Of a stretch of DNA of 39,423 nucleotides, positions 17,234 to 24,888 are shown piece by piece. The notes beneath the pieces are model-generated. The model saw only the letters and a list, made by a program, of their open reading frames with translations, did not search any database and was not told where the DNA came from. The stretch spans positions 1 through 39,423 of the forward strand of contig NZ_JBGYBX010000033.1 of assembly GCF_041817755.1 (NCBI RefSeq). The letters are read 5' to 3'. Position 1 is the first letter of the stretch. Every line of letters begins with the position of its first letter. The stretch comes from Glaesserella sp041817755. Lineage in GTDB: Bacteria > Pseudomonadota > Gammaproteobacteria > Enterobacterales > Pasteurellaceae. The position numbers and the translations under genes were made by a program.

Positions 17234-18610
17234 ATGTTACAACATAAACCCGAACTTTTATCACCGGCAGGCACGCTGAAAAATATGCGTTATGCCTTTG
17301 CTTACGGGGCTGATGCCGTTTATGCGGGGCAACCACGTTACAGCTTGCGTGTTCGCAATAACGAATTTAACCACGCTAATTTGAAAATCGGTATTGATGA
17401 AGCTCACGCACTCGGCAAAAAATTCTATGTGGTGGTCAATATCGCTCCACATAATTCCAAACTCAAAACCTTTATTAAAGATCTGCAAGTCGTTGTGGAT
17501 ATGAAACCCGATGCGTTGATTATGTCCGATCCGGGCTTGATTATGTTGGTGCGTGAACACTTTCCGGAAATGGATATTCATCTTTCCGTGCAAGCGAATG
17601 CGGTAAACTGGGCAACGGTAAAATTTTGGAAACAGATGGGATTAACCCGTGTCATTCTTTCCCGTGAACTTTCCATTGAAGAAATCGCAGAAATTCGTGA
17701 GCAAGTGCCTGATATGGAAATTGAAATTTTCGTCCACGGGGCGTTATGTATGGCATATTCAGGACGTTGCTTATTATCTGGCTATATCAACAAACGTGAT
17801 CCGAACCAAGGCACTTGTACCAACGCTTGTCGCTGGGAATATCAGGTGGAAGAAGGTAAGGTAGATGATGTTGGCAATATTGTGTCAAAAATCGATCCGG
17901 AACAGCAGATTGAAATTAAAAATGTCGCACCAACCTTAGGCGAAGGCGATACCACGAGCAAAGTGTTCCTTCTTGCTGAATCGCAAAAACCAGATGAGCA
18001 AATGACCGCTTTTGAAGATGAACACGGCACTTACATTATGAACTCGAAAGATTTGCGTGCGGTGCAACACGTTGAGAAACTGACCCAAATCGGCGTACAT
18101 TCCTTAAAAATTGAAGGTCGAACTAAGTCATTTTACTATTGTGCAAGAACCGCTCAAGTTTACCGCAAGGCGATTGATGATGCGGCAGCAGGCAAGCCTT
18201 TTGATGAAAGTTTAATGGATACCTTAGAGTCCTTGGCACACCGTGGTTATACGGAAGGTTTCTTACGTCGCCATACCCACGATGAATACCAAAATTACGA
18301 TTACGGCTATTCGATTTCAGAACGCCAGCAGTTTGTCGGTGAATTTACCGGCAAACGCAATACAGAAGGTATGGCGGAAGTCGCCGTGAAAAATAAATTC
18401 TTACTTGGCGATGAAGTCGAAATGATGACCCCGAAAGGCAATATCGTGTTCAAAATCGAACGAATGTTAAACCGCAAAAATGAAGCTGTTGATGCAGGTT
18501 TAGGTGACGGGCATTTTGTCTTTTTAGATGTACCAGCCGATGTAGAACTAGATTATGCCTTATTAATGCGTAATTTGGTTGATGCGAATACTCGAAATCC
18601 GCATAAATAA
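17234..18610 (+). CDS. trhP: tRNA 5-hydroxyuridine synthesis protein TrhP (U32 peptidase-like, YegQ)
   Basis: U32-family protein matching E. coli YegQ/TrhP, which is needed for prephenate-dependent hydroxylation of U34 to ho5U in tRNA; the peptidase name is historical. The N-terminal barrel begins KPELLSPAGTLKNMRYAFAYGADAVYAG in family style. Four conserved cysteines, C172, C179, C195 and C199, fit the iron-sulfur site of this family. C-terminal residues 350-450 form a beta-rich domain. Length 458 aa. It is preceded by the pepA terminator and is probably monocistronic. With queC/D/E in the same window it is a second link to anticodon wobble chemistry, though the sequence does not show joint regulation. 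Confidence 0.93.
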   Translation: MLQHKPELLSPAGTLKNMRYAFAYGADAVYAGQPRYSLRVRNNEFNHANLKIGIDEAHALGKKFYVVVNIAPHNSKLKTFIKDLQVVVDMKPDALIMSDPGLIMLVREHFPEMDIHLSVQANAVNWATVKFWKQMGLTRVILSRELSIEEIAEIREQVPDMEIEIFVHGALCMAYSGRCLLSGYINKRDPNQGTCTNACRWEYQVEEGKVDDVGNIVSKIDPEQQIEIKNVAPTLGEGDTTSKVFLLAESQKPDEQMTAFEDEHGTYIMNSKDLRAVQHVEKLTQIGVHSLKIEGRTKSFYYCARTAQVYRKAIDDAAAGKPFDESLMDTLESLAHRGYTEGFLRRHTHDEYQNYDYGYSISERQQFVGEFTGKRNTEGMAEVAVKNKFLLGDEVEMMTPKGNIVFKIERMLNRKNEAVDAGLGDGHFVFLDVPADVELDYALLMRNLVDANTRNPHK

Positions 18611-18620
18611 AGATGATATT

Positions 18621-18665
18621 ATCAGCGCAAGGTGATGGACGTTATTTCCGGAAATTTGCGCTGAT
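18621..18665. repeat. Long inverted repeat between trhP and rodZ
   Basis: ATCAGCGCAA (18621-18630) pairs perfectly with TTGCGCTGAT (18656-18665). The loop carries its own palindrome TTTCCGGAAA (18645-18654). No T-run follows, so it is not a standard terminator. Confidence 0.8.
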
Positions 18666-18695
18666 TGACATTGTTTGGATTGCAAAACGGACTAT
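18665..18695 (+). promoter_or_regulatory. Possible rodZ promoter
   Basis: A perfect -35 TTGACA (18665-18670) overlaps the end of the inverted repeat. The best -10 is the weak GACTAT at 18690 with a long 19-bp spacer, so this is only a candidate. Confidence 0.35.
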
Positions 18696-18742
18696 TGCAT
18701 TTTAAACTTCCCTACTCAATTTTATACAAAGAACTCAAGACA

Positions 18743-19765
18743 ATGACGCAAACAATTGAACCATCCCTTTCTCTTGGTCAGCAACTTAGAACAGGACGTG
18801 AAGCATTGGGTTTATCCATTGACGAAGTTGCCCAAAAAACAAATCTTAAAAAAAACCATATTGATTCCTTTGAGAAAGATATTTTTATCTTACCAAATGT
18901 GCCGCCGGCTTTCATTCGGGGCTATGTTCGCAACTATATTCGCTTCTTACGTCTGCCGGAGGCTTTGATTGGCAGCGTGGATTACGGCGAAGCCAAAATT
19001 ACCAAAGAAGTAAAAAAAGTGGCGCCGATCAAAGTCAAAAACCATAAGTCCCAAACCCGTTGGGTAAAAACATTGACTTGGTTAGTGTTATTGGGTGCCG
19101 TCGGCATGACGTTAGCATGGTGGTGGCAGGAGCACAAAAAGGATCAAGCCAGCCGAGAACAATTAATTGTCAATACCACTGCGGAATCCAAACCGTTACA
19201 AGCGGTCACTTCCTCATCGGAAAATGCAAATACGGTTGCGTTGAACTTGCCTGTTGCGACAAATAACGATTCAGTCAATACGGAATCAGCGAATGTTACG
19301 GCTCCGTCCGTGCCCCCCGTTCAAGAACCGACTTTGCCGGCATTACCTCAAGCGGTGGAACCACCGCAAGTAACACAGCCTGCTGAGATACAACCCGCCC
19401 AAACAGAGACAATCGCAGAAACGACGGTGGTCAACAAACCTGAAGCGCAAGTGAATGTATTACAACAAAGCGAGTCAAATACAATGGAAGAAACGGTAAC
19501 GGAGTCGGATCAAACGACGATTACCGAAGAACTTCGCATTGAAATTACCGGACCGGAAAGTTGGATAACCGTACGCGGAGCGCAAAACAAACGTCTTGCG
19601 GAAAAACTGTATAAATCGGGCGAAGTATTGAGCTTTAACGATAATGAGCAATATCGTTTAACCGTCGGTGCGCCGGCAAACGTCAAAATTTACTATAAAG
19701 GGCAGCTTGTTCCGCTTAAAGTTGACGGACGGGTCGCACGTTTCAAATTACCTTTAGCGAACTAA
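18743..19765 (+). CDS. rodZ: Cytoskeletal morphogenesis protein RodZ
   Basis: Bitopic inner-membrane protein that links MreB filaments to the elongasome. I choose the ATG at 18743: from there the HTH domain (LGQQLRTGREALGLSIDEVA) begins as in other RodZ proteins. An upstream in-frame ATG would add a sequence without family similarity. Order: cytoplasmic helix-turn-helix about 10-80, basic stretch, transmembrane helix about 110-128 (LTWLVLLGAVGMTLAWWW), a Pro/Thr/Gln-rich periplasmic linker, and a C-terminal DUF4115 beta domain ending GRVARFKLPLAN. Length 340 aa. It ends one base before ispG, the same pairing as in H. influenzae and E. coli. A USS core lies in the linker-coding part (19198-19207), where extra sequence is tolerated. 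Confidence 0.94.
   Translation: MTQTIEPSLSLGQQLRTGREALGLSIDEVAQKTNLKKNHIDSFEKDIFILPNVPPAFIRGYVRNYIRFLRLPEALIGSVDYGEAKITKEVKKVAPIKVKNHKSQTRWVKTLTWLVLLGAVGMTLAWWWQEHKKDQASREQLIVNTTAESKPLQAVTSSSENANTVALNLPVATNNDSVNTESANVTAPSVPPVQEPTLPALPQAVEPPQVTQPAEIQPAQTETIAETTVVNKPEAQVNVLQQSESNTMEETVTESDQTTITEELRIEITGPESWITVRGAQNKRLAEKLYKSGEVLSFNDNEQYRLTVGAPANVKIYYKGQLVPLKVDGRVARFKLPLAN
19198..19207 (+). repeat. USS core in the rodZ linker region
   Basis: ACAAGCGGTC encodes part of LQAVTS in the low-constraint periplasmic linker of RodZ. Confidence 0.8.
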
Positions 19766-19766
19766 T

Positions 19767-20876
19767 ATGTTAAAAGAACCACCTATTAAACGTCGTCAAT
19801 CGACCAAAATTTATGTCGGTAATGTGCCTGTGGGGGGCGATGCACCGATTGCTGTTCAATCCATGACGAATACCCGTACTACCGACGTGGAAGCGACTGT
19901 GGCACAAATCAAAGCCCTTGAGCGTGTCGGGGCGGATATTGTGCGAGTGTCCGTACCGACAATGGACGCAGCTGAAGCCTTTAAATTGATAAAACAGCAG
20001 GTGAACGTACCGCTTGTGGCGGATATTCACTTTGATTACCGTATTGCGTTGAAAGTGGCGGAATATGGCGTGGATTGCTTGCGTATCAACCCGGGCAATA
20101 TCGGCAAGGAAGAGCGTATTCGTGCCGTGGTGGACTGTGCGAGAGATAAAAATATTCCGATTCGTATCGGGGTGAATGCAGGTTCTCTCGAAAAAGATAT
20201 TCAAGAAAAATTCGGCGAGCCGACACCGGAAGCCTTGTTAGAGTCAGCACTTCGCCACGTTGAGATCTTAGATCGTCTTAATTTCGATCAGTTTAAAGTA
20301 AGTGTGAAAGCATCCGATGTCTTTTTAGCGGTGGAATCTTACCGCTTGTTAGCCAAAGCGATCAAACAACCGATCCATTTAGGCATTACGGAAGCGGGCG
20401 GCGCGAGAGCGGGTGCGGTAAAATCCGCAATCGGTTTAGGTTTATTACTTTCAGAAGGGATCGGTGATACGCTTCGTGTTTCATTAGCCGCAGATCCTGT
20501 TGAAGAAATCAAAGTCGGTTTCGATATTTTAAAATCGTTGCGTATTCGCTCGCGCGGTATTAACTTTATCGCTTGCCCGACCTGTTCACGCCAAGAATTC
20601 GATGTAATAGGTACGGTCAATGCCCTTGAACAACGTTTGGAAGATATTATTACGCCGATGGACGTGTCGATTATCGGCTGTGTGGTAAACGGCCCGGGCG
20701 AAGCGTTAGTGTCTGATCTTGGTGTGACAGGCTCGAATAAAATGAGCGGTTTCTATCTTGACGGCGTTCGTCAAAAAGAGCGGTTCGACAATGATCAATT
20801 GATTGATCAACTGGAGGCGAAAATTCGGGCAAAGGTTGCGCAGCAGCACCAACGTATTGCCGTTGAACAAGTTTAA
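19767..20876 (+). CDS. ispG: 4-hydroxy-3-methylbut-2-en-1-yl diphosphate synthase
   Basis: Iron-sulfur enzyme (GcpE) of the MEP isoprenoid pathway that converts MEcPP to HMBPP. The N-terminal TIM barrel starts RRQSTKIYVGNVPVGGDAPI. The C-terminal [4Fe-4S] domain keeps all three cysteine ligands in CPTC and IGCVVNGPGEA. Length 369 aa matches the family. It is one base from rodZ and 28 bp before ldhA. In H. influenzae and E. coli the next gene is hisS; here ldhA has been inserted between. Confidence 0.98.
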   Translation: MLKEPPIKRRQSTKIYVGNVPVGGDAPIAVQSMTNTRTTDVEATVAQIKALERVGADIVRVSVPTMDAAEAFKLIKQQVNVPLVADIHFDYRIALKVAEYGVDCLRINPGNIGKEERIRAVVDCARDKNIPIRIGVNAGSLEKDIQEKFGEPTPEALLESALRHVEILDRLNFDQFKVSVKASDVFLAVESYRLLAKAIKQPIHLGITEAGGARAGAVKSAIGLGLLLSEGIGDTLRVSLAADPVEEIKVGFDILKSLRIRSRGINFIACPTCSRQEFDVIGTVNALEQRLEDIITPMDVSIIGCVVNGPGEALVSDLGVTGSNKMSGFYLDGVRQKERFDNDQLIDQLEAKIRAKVAQQHQRIAVEQV

Positions 20877-20904
20877 TGTTGTTAATACTTATTAGGAGAG
20901 CATA

Positions 20905-21894
20905 ATGAAAGTCGCTGTTTTTAGTACCAAAAGTTATGACCGTAAATATCTTGAATCGGTGAATCAACAATACGGTTTTGAACTCCACTTTTTCGATTTC
21001 ATGCTGAACGAACAAACCGCCAAAATGGCGGAAGGTTGCGAAGCGGTATGTATTTTCGTTAATGACGACGGTTGTCGAAAGGTGCTGGAGAAATTAGCGC
21101 AATATGGCGTAAAAATGGTGGCTTTGCGTTGTGCGGGGTTTAATAATGTTGATCTTGACGCGGCAAAACAGCTCGGGTTACAAGTCGTACGTGTGCCGGC
21201 TTATTCGCCGGAAGCGGTGGCGGAACATACGGTGGGATTGATGATGACGTTAAACCGCCGTATCCACCGTGCTTATCAACGTACGCGTGAAGCGAATTTT
21301 TCTCTTGAAGGTTTAATCGGATTTAATATGCACGGACGTACCGTCGGTGTGATCGGTACGGGGAAAATCGGTATTGCTACAATGCGTATTTTAAAAGGTT
21401 TCGGTATGCATATTTTGGCTTTCGATCCGTATAAAAACCCGGCGGCGGAAGAGATCGGCGCAACTTATGTGAGTTTGGACGAATTGTATGCCAAATCGGA
21501 TGTAATTACCTTGCATTGCCCGGCAACCCCGGAAAATTATCATCTACTCAATAAAACGTCCTTTGCGAAAATGAAAAACGGTGTGATGATCATCAATACC
21601 AGCCGAGGCTCGTTGATCAATACGCAAGACGCTATCGAGGCATTGAAACAGCAAAAAATCGGCGCATTGGGCATGGACGTATATGAAAACGAGCGCGAAC
21701 TCTTCTTTGAAGATAAATCCAACGAGGTCATTTTGGATGACGTATTCCGTCGTATTTCGTCTTGTCACAACGTATTATTGACCGGGCACCAAGCTTTCCT
21801 TACTGAAGAAGCGTTGGTGAATATTTCGGATGTAACTTTACATAACATTGATTGTTTGCGAACAAATACCGTTTGTGAGAATGCGGTAAACTAA
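20905..21894 (+). CDS. ldhA: Fermentative D-lactate dehydrogenase
   Basis: NAD-dependent D-2-hydroxyacid dehydrogenase that reduces pyruvate to D-lactate, regenerating NAD+. Rossmann motif GVIGTGKIGIATM lies around residues 148-160. The catalytic Arg is in NTSRGSLINT, the Glu in DVYENERELFFED, and the His in LLTGHQAF. Length 329 aa equals E. coli LdhA. TAGGAGAG supplies the ribosome binding site. There is no room for a promoter in the 28-bp gap after ispG, so it is either cotranscribed with rodZ-ispG or read from a promoter inside ispG. All six proline codons are CCG. Two GC-rich hairpins follow. Confidence 0.96.
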   Translation: MKVAVFSTKSYDRKYLESVNQQYGFELHFFDFMLNEQTAKMAEGCEAVCIFVNDDGCRKVLEKLAQYGVKMVALRCAGFNNVDLDAAKQLGLQVVRVPAYSPEAVAEHTVGLMMTLNRRIHRAYQRTREANFSLEGLIGFNMHGRTVGVIGTGKIGIATMRILKGFGMHILAFDPYKNPAAEEIGATYVSLDELYAKSDVITLHCPATPENYHLLNKTSFAKMKNGVMIINTSRGSLINTQDAIEALKQQKIGALGMDVYENERELFFEDKSNEVILDDVFRRISSCHNVLLTGHQAFLTEEALVNISDVTLHNIDCLRTNTVCENAVN

Positions 21895-21905
21895 GCGAAA
21901 CACTT

Positions 21906-21933
21906 TCGGATGAAGCCGTTTGCGCTTATCCGA
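21906..21933. repeat. REP-like palindrome after ldhA
   Basis: TCGGAT-G-AAGC pairs with GCTT-ATCCGA around a 7-base loop (10-bp stem, one bulged G). The pattern CGGATG...GC...CTTATCCG closely recalls the enterobacterial REP/PU consensus. Confidence 0.6.
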
Positions 21934-21942
21934 CAATAATGA

Positions 21943-21975
21943 CGGCACGGGCGAAACGCTCGCGCCGATGTTTTT
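21943..21975 (+). terminator. Probable terminator of ldhA
   Basis: CGGCACGGGCG and CGCTCGCGCCG pair (9 Watson-Crick plus one G-U of 11) around AAA. The stem is followed after ATG by TTTTT. Confidence 0.72.
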
Positions 21976-22013
21976 ATATAAAACGCCGATGAATGCGTGT
22001 ATACGGACGATAG

Positions 22014-22046
22014 ACAAGCGGTCAGTTTTAGCGAAAATTTTGCAAA
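22014..22046 (+). repeat. USS with AT-rich tail in the hisS leader
   Basis: ACAAGCGGTC (22014-22023) followed by the tail GCGAAAATTTTGCAAATA. It is a full-length, well-conserved USS 28 bases before hisS. Confidence 0.88.
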
Positions 22047-22073
22047 TATTGAAAAATAATTAGGAATAATAAC

Positions 22074-23363
22074 GTGTCAAAAACAATTCAAGCTTTACGC
22101 GGAATGAATGATCTTTCCCCAACTGAAACACCATTATGGCAGTGGGTTGAAAGCAATATCCGCGATACTTTCGCAAGTTACGGCTATACAGAAATGCGTA
22201 GTCCGATTATGGAATCTACCGACTTATTTAAACGTGGCGTAGGTGAAGCGACAGATATTGTCGAGAAAGAGATGTTTACCTTTACCCGTAGCGAAGAAGC
22301 AGGCGAAAGTTTTACTCTTCGCCCTGAAGGTACGGCAGGTTGCGTGCGTGCGGCGATTGAACACGGTTGGATTTACAACCAAGAACAGCGTCTGTGGTAT
22401 ATCGGTCCAATGTTCCGCTATGAGCGTCCGCAAAAAGGTCGTTACCGTCAATTTCACCAAGCAGGCGTTGAAATTTTCGGGATCCCAAATGCTGAAGCGG
22501 ATGCGGAATTGATTGTGCTAACCGCTCGTTTATGGGAAAAATTAGGTATCCGTGAACACGTGACTTTACAGCTTAACTCAATCGGTGGATTAGAAGTACG
22601 TACTCGATACCGTGAAGCCTTGGTTGCGTTCTTACAAAATCATTTAGATGTATTAAAGCAAGATCCTGACAGTGAACGCCGTTTAACGACCAACCCATTA
22701 CGCATTTTGGATACCAAAAATCAAGCGTTGCAAGCGGTATTAAACGATGCACCAAAACTTCACGATTTTTTAGATGACGAATCGAAAGCACATTTTGCAA
22801 GACTTTGTGCAATTCTGGATGAAATGGGAATTGCCTACGAAGTGAATCAAAAATTAGTGCGTGGTTTGGACTACTACAATAAAACCGTATTTGAGTGGGT
22901 CACCACAGCATTAGGTGCTCAAGGTACAGTTTGTGGTGGTGGTCGTTATGACGGCTTAGTTGCACAACTCGGCGGACACGCAACGGAAGGTGTTGGTTTT
23001 GCAATGGGGCTGGAGCGTTTAGTCTTATTAGTGCAAGAAGTAAACCCGAATGTGCAATTACCAAGAGCAGTTGATATTTATGTGGTGCATTCAGGCGAAG
23101 GTACAACGGCGGTGGCATTCCGCTTGGCGGAAACCTTGCGTAATGCGTTCCCACAGCTTCGCACAATGCTACATACAAGCGGCGGGAATTTCAAAAAACA
23201 ATTCAAACGAGCCGATAAATCAGGGGCAAAAATCGCTCTAGTGTTAGGTGAAAGTGAAGTGGCGGAACAGACGGTCGTAGTGAAAGACCTATTTGGCGAA
23301 GCGGAGCAGATGACTATTGCTCAAGCTGATTTAATCAATGAATTAACAATGCGTTTTGCATAA
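22074..23363 (+). CDS. hisS: Histidyl-tRNA synthetase
   Basis: Class II aminoacyl-tRNA synthetase that charges tRNA-His. It starts at GTG 22074 after TAGGAATAA; no nearer start gives the conserved SKTIQALRGMNDL. Motif 2 is FRYERPQKGRYRQFHQAGVE, the His-specific loops are GLDYYNKTVFEW and GGGRYDGL, and motif 3 is GVGFAMGLERL. The C-terminal anticodon domain includes LHTSGGNFKKQFKRAD. Length 429 aa is usual. Codon use differs from its neighbours: of 13 prolines, 8 are CCA, 3 CCG and 2 CCT. It is 12 bp from yfgM, the usual partner. Confidence 0.97.
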   Translation: MSKTIQALRGMNDLSPTETPLWQWVESNIRDTFASYGYTEMRSPIMESTDLFKRGVGEATDIVEKEMFTFTRSEEAGESFTLRPEGTAGCVRAAIEHGWIYNQEQRLWYIGPMFRYERPQKGRYRQFHQAGVEIFGIPNAEADAELIVLTARLWEKLGIREHVTLQLNSIGGLEVRTRYREALVAFLQNHLDVLKQDPDSERRLTTNPLRILDTKNQALQAVLNDAPKLHDFLDDESKAHFARLCAILDEMGIAYEVNQKLVRGLDYYNKTVFEWVTTALGAQGTVCGGGRYDGLVAQLGGHATEGVGFAMGLERLVLLVQEVNPNVQLPRAVDIYVVHSGEGTTAVAFRLAETLRNAFPQLRTMLHTSGGNFKKQFKRADKSGAKIALVLGESEVAEQTVVVKDLFGEAEQMTIAQADLINELTMRFA

Positions 23364-23375
23364 AGGAGAGAATAA

Positions 23376-23996
23376 ATGAGTGATTATTTGAATAAAACTG
23401 AAGAACAGCAGTTTGAAGAAGCAAAAAGTTGGTTTAAACAAAACGGTACGCCAATCGTGCTGGTGGTGTTGATTGCTTCCATTGCAACTTTCGGTTGGAA
23501 TTACTGGCAAAAACATCAAATTGAAGTGGCGCAGCAAACGTCGGCAAGCTATCAGAGCGTGATGGAAAGCTATTTGCAAAATGCCGATAAAAACGCACCG
23601 CTTGTTGAAAAATTTATCGCCGAAAATAAAGATTCAAGTTATGCGGTATTTGCGCAGTTGGAACAAGCCAAGCAAGCGGCGGGGAAAGGCGATTTCACAA
23701 CCACCAAGACGTTGTTAACCCAAGCATTAAGTTCAACGACGGATGCAACGTTACAAAACGTGATTCAATTTCGCTTGGCTGCAGTGGAGTATGAGTTAAA
23801 GCAATTTGATGCCGCACTGGCGACAGCGGGTAAAATACAAGATAAAGCATGGGATTTGCGTAAACAGCTTTTAGTCGGTGATATTTTAGCGGCAAAAGGG
23901 GACAAAGATGCCGCAAGAAGTGCTTACGAACAAGCCAAAGCATTAGTGCCGGCAGAAGAACAAATGATGATTCAGATTCGTTTGAATAACCTATGA
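23376..23996 (+). CDS. yfgM: Ancillary SecYEG translocon subunit / periplasmic chaperone YfgM
   Basis: Tail of about 180 residues anchored in the inner membrane by one N-terminal helix (GTPIVLVVLIASIATFGWNYW, about 22-42). The periplasmic part is TPR-like with alternating Ala/Leu/Gln helices (FAQLEQAKQAAGKGDFTTTK, DAARSAYEQAKALVPAE). In E. coli the protein associates with PpiD at SecYEG and affects periplasmic protein handling. It lies 12 bp after hisS, with AAGGAGAG as ribosome binding site. In E. coli bamB and der follow, but here a terminator comes directly after. Confidence 0.92.
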   Translation: MSDYLNKTEEQQFEEAKSWFKQNGTPIVLVVLIASIATFGWNYWQKHQIEVAQQTSASYQSVMESYLQNADKNAPLVEKFIAENKDSSYAVFAQLEQAKQAAGKGDFTTTKTLLTQALSSTTDATLQNVIQFRLAAVEYELKQFDAALATAGKIQDKAWDLRKQLLVGDILAAKGDKDAARSAYEQAKALVPAEEQMMIQIRLNNL

Positions 23997-23997
23997 T

Positions 23998-24027
23998 AAA
24001 AAAGGATTGCATTGCAATCCTTTTTTA
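23998..24027 (+). terminator. Rho-independent terminator after yfgM
   Basis: AAAAAGGATTGC-ATT-GCAATCCTTTTTT, a perfect stem running into a T-run. Confidence 0.94.
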
Positions 24028-24058
24028 TGACTTATTAGGCTATAAATGTTATTTATAT

Positions 24059-24087
24059 TTTACATTTTTAGCGGGTAGTGCGATAAT
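24059..24087 (+). promoter_or_regulatory. Likely pnuC promoter (sigma-70)
   Basis: TTTACA (24059-24064), a 17-bp spacer, then GATAAT (24082-24087), 34 bases before the pnuC start. Confidence 0.65.
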
Positions 24088-24121
24088 CTTTTCAGATTCT
24101 ATGTGACATTTGGAGGCGTAT

Positions 24122-24808
24122 ATGAACTATCGTGAATTACTGCAGCAACTCAAACAAGATTTGGTCAGCGGCTGGAAACCGTTTGAAGTCGTTTGGCTTT
24201 TCTTATTCATTGCCGCGCAAATCGGTGTTTATATTCATTCACCGGATTCTTTGTTGGCTATGATCTCGGGGATTGCGGGGATTATCTGTGTGGTATTTGT
24301 CAGTAAAGGGAAAATCAGTAACTATTTGTTCGGATTGATTTTTGCCTATACGTATTTTTATGTGGCGTGGGGCGCCAATTTCCTTGGTGAAATGAATACC
24401 ACACTTTATGTGTATATCCCGGCACAATTCATCGGTTTCTTCCTTTGGAAGCAAAATATGCAAAAAACGGAAGGTGTAGCTGAAGCGGTTATTGCTAAAT
24501 CACTGACGGCTAAAGGTTGGGCTTTTTTGATCGCATTTATCGTGATCGGCACATTATTATTCGTTCAAGCGTTAAATGCCGCAGGTGGCAGTTCAACGGG
24601 GCTTGACGGGTTAACCACAATTATCGTTGTTGCGGCGCAAACGTTAATGTTGTTACGTTACCGCGAACAATGGTTGCTTTGGATTGCGTTAAATATCTTG
24701 TCTATCGTGTTATGGGCTGAAAATCCGTCCATGTATATTATGTATTCGGCTTATTTATTAAATTCGCTTTACGGTTATTACAACTGGACGAAACTCCAAA
24801 AATCGTAA
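24122..24808 (+). CDS. pnuC: Nicotinamide riboside transporter
   Basis: SWEET-like seven-helix membrane protein that takes up nicotinamide riboside by facilitated diffusion; in Pasteurellaceae it is central to V-factor (NAD) scavenging. I use the ATG at 24122, which has GGAGG six bases upstream; the frame also has a TTG twelve bases earlier inside that ribosome binding site. Length 228 aa. The family's aromatic pore residues are visible in FAYTYFYVAWGANFLGEMNTTLYVYIPAQFIGFFLW and the C-terminal SAYLLNSLYGYYNWTKL. It has its own promoter and terminator. Whether the organism needs NAD from outside cannot be decided here. Confidence 0.95.
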   Translation: MNYRELLQQLKQDLVSGWKPFEVVWLFLFIAAQIGVYIHSPDSLLAMISGIAGIICVVFVSKGKISNYLFGLIFAYTYFYVAWGANFLGEMNTTLYVYIPAQFIGFFLWKQNMQKTEGVAEAVIAKSLTAKGWAFLIAFIVIGTLLFVQALNAAGGSSTGLDGLTTIIVVAAQTLMLLRYREQWLLWIALNILSIVLWAENPSMYIMYSAYLLNSLYGYYNWTKLQKS

Positions 24809-24823
24809 AGAAAAATCACTTAT

Positions 24824-24859
24824 AAATCAAAGGTTGAGGGTTCTCAATCTTTGATTTTT
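24824..24859 (+). terminator. Terminator of pnuC
   Basis: AAATCAAAGGTTGAG and CTCAATCTTTGATTT pair with one mismatch around GGTT, then TTTT. It ends about 30 bases before hda, leaving little space for an hda promoter. Confidence 0.88.
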
Positions 24860-24888
24860 CCGTTATTCTACCGCCAATTTTTTCACGA

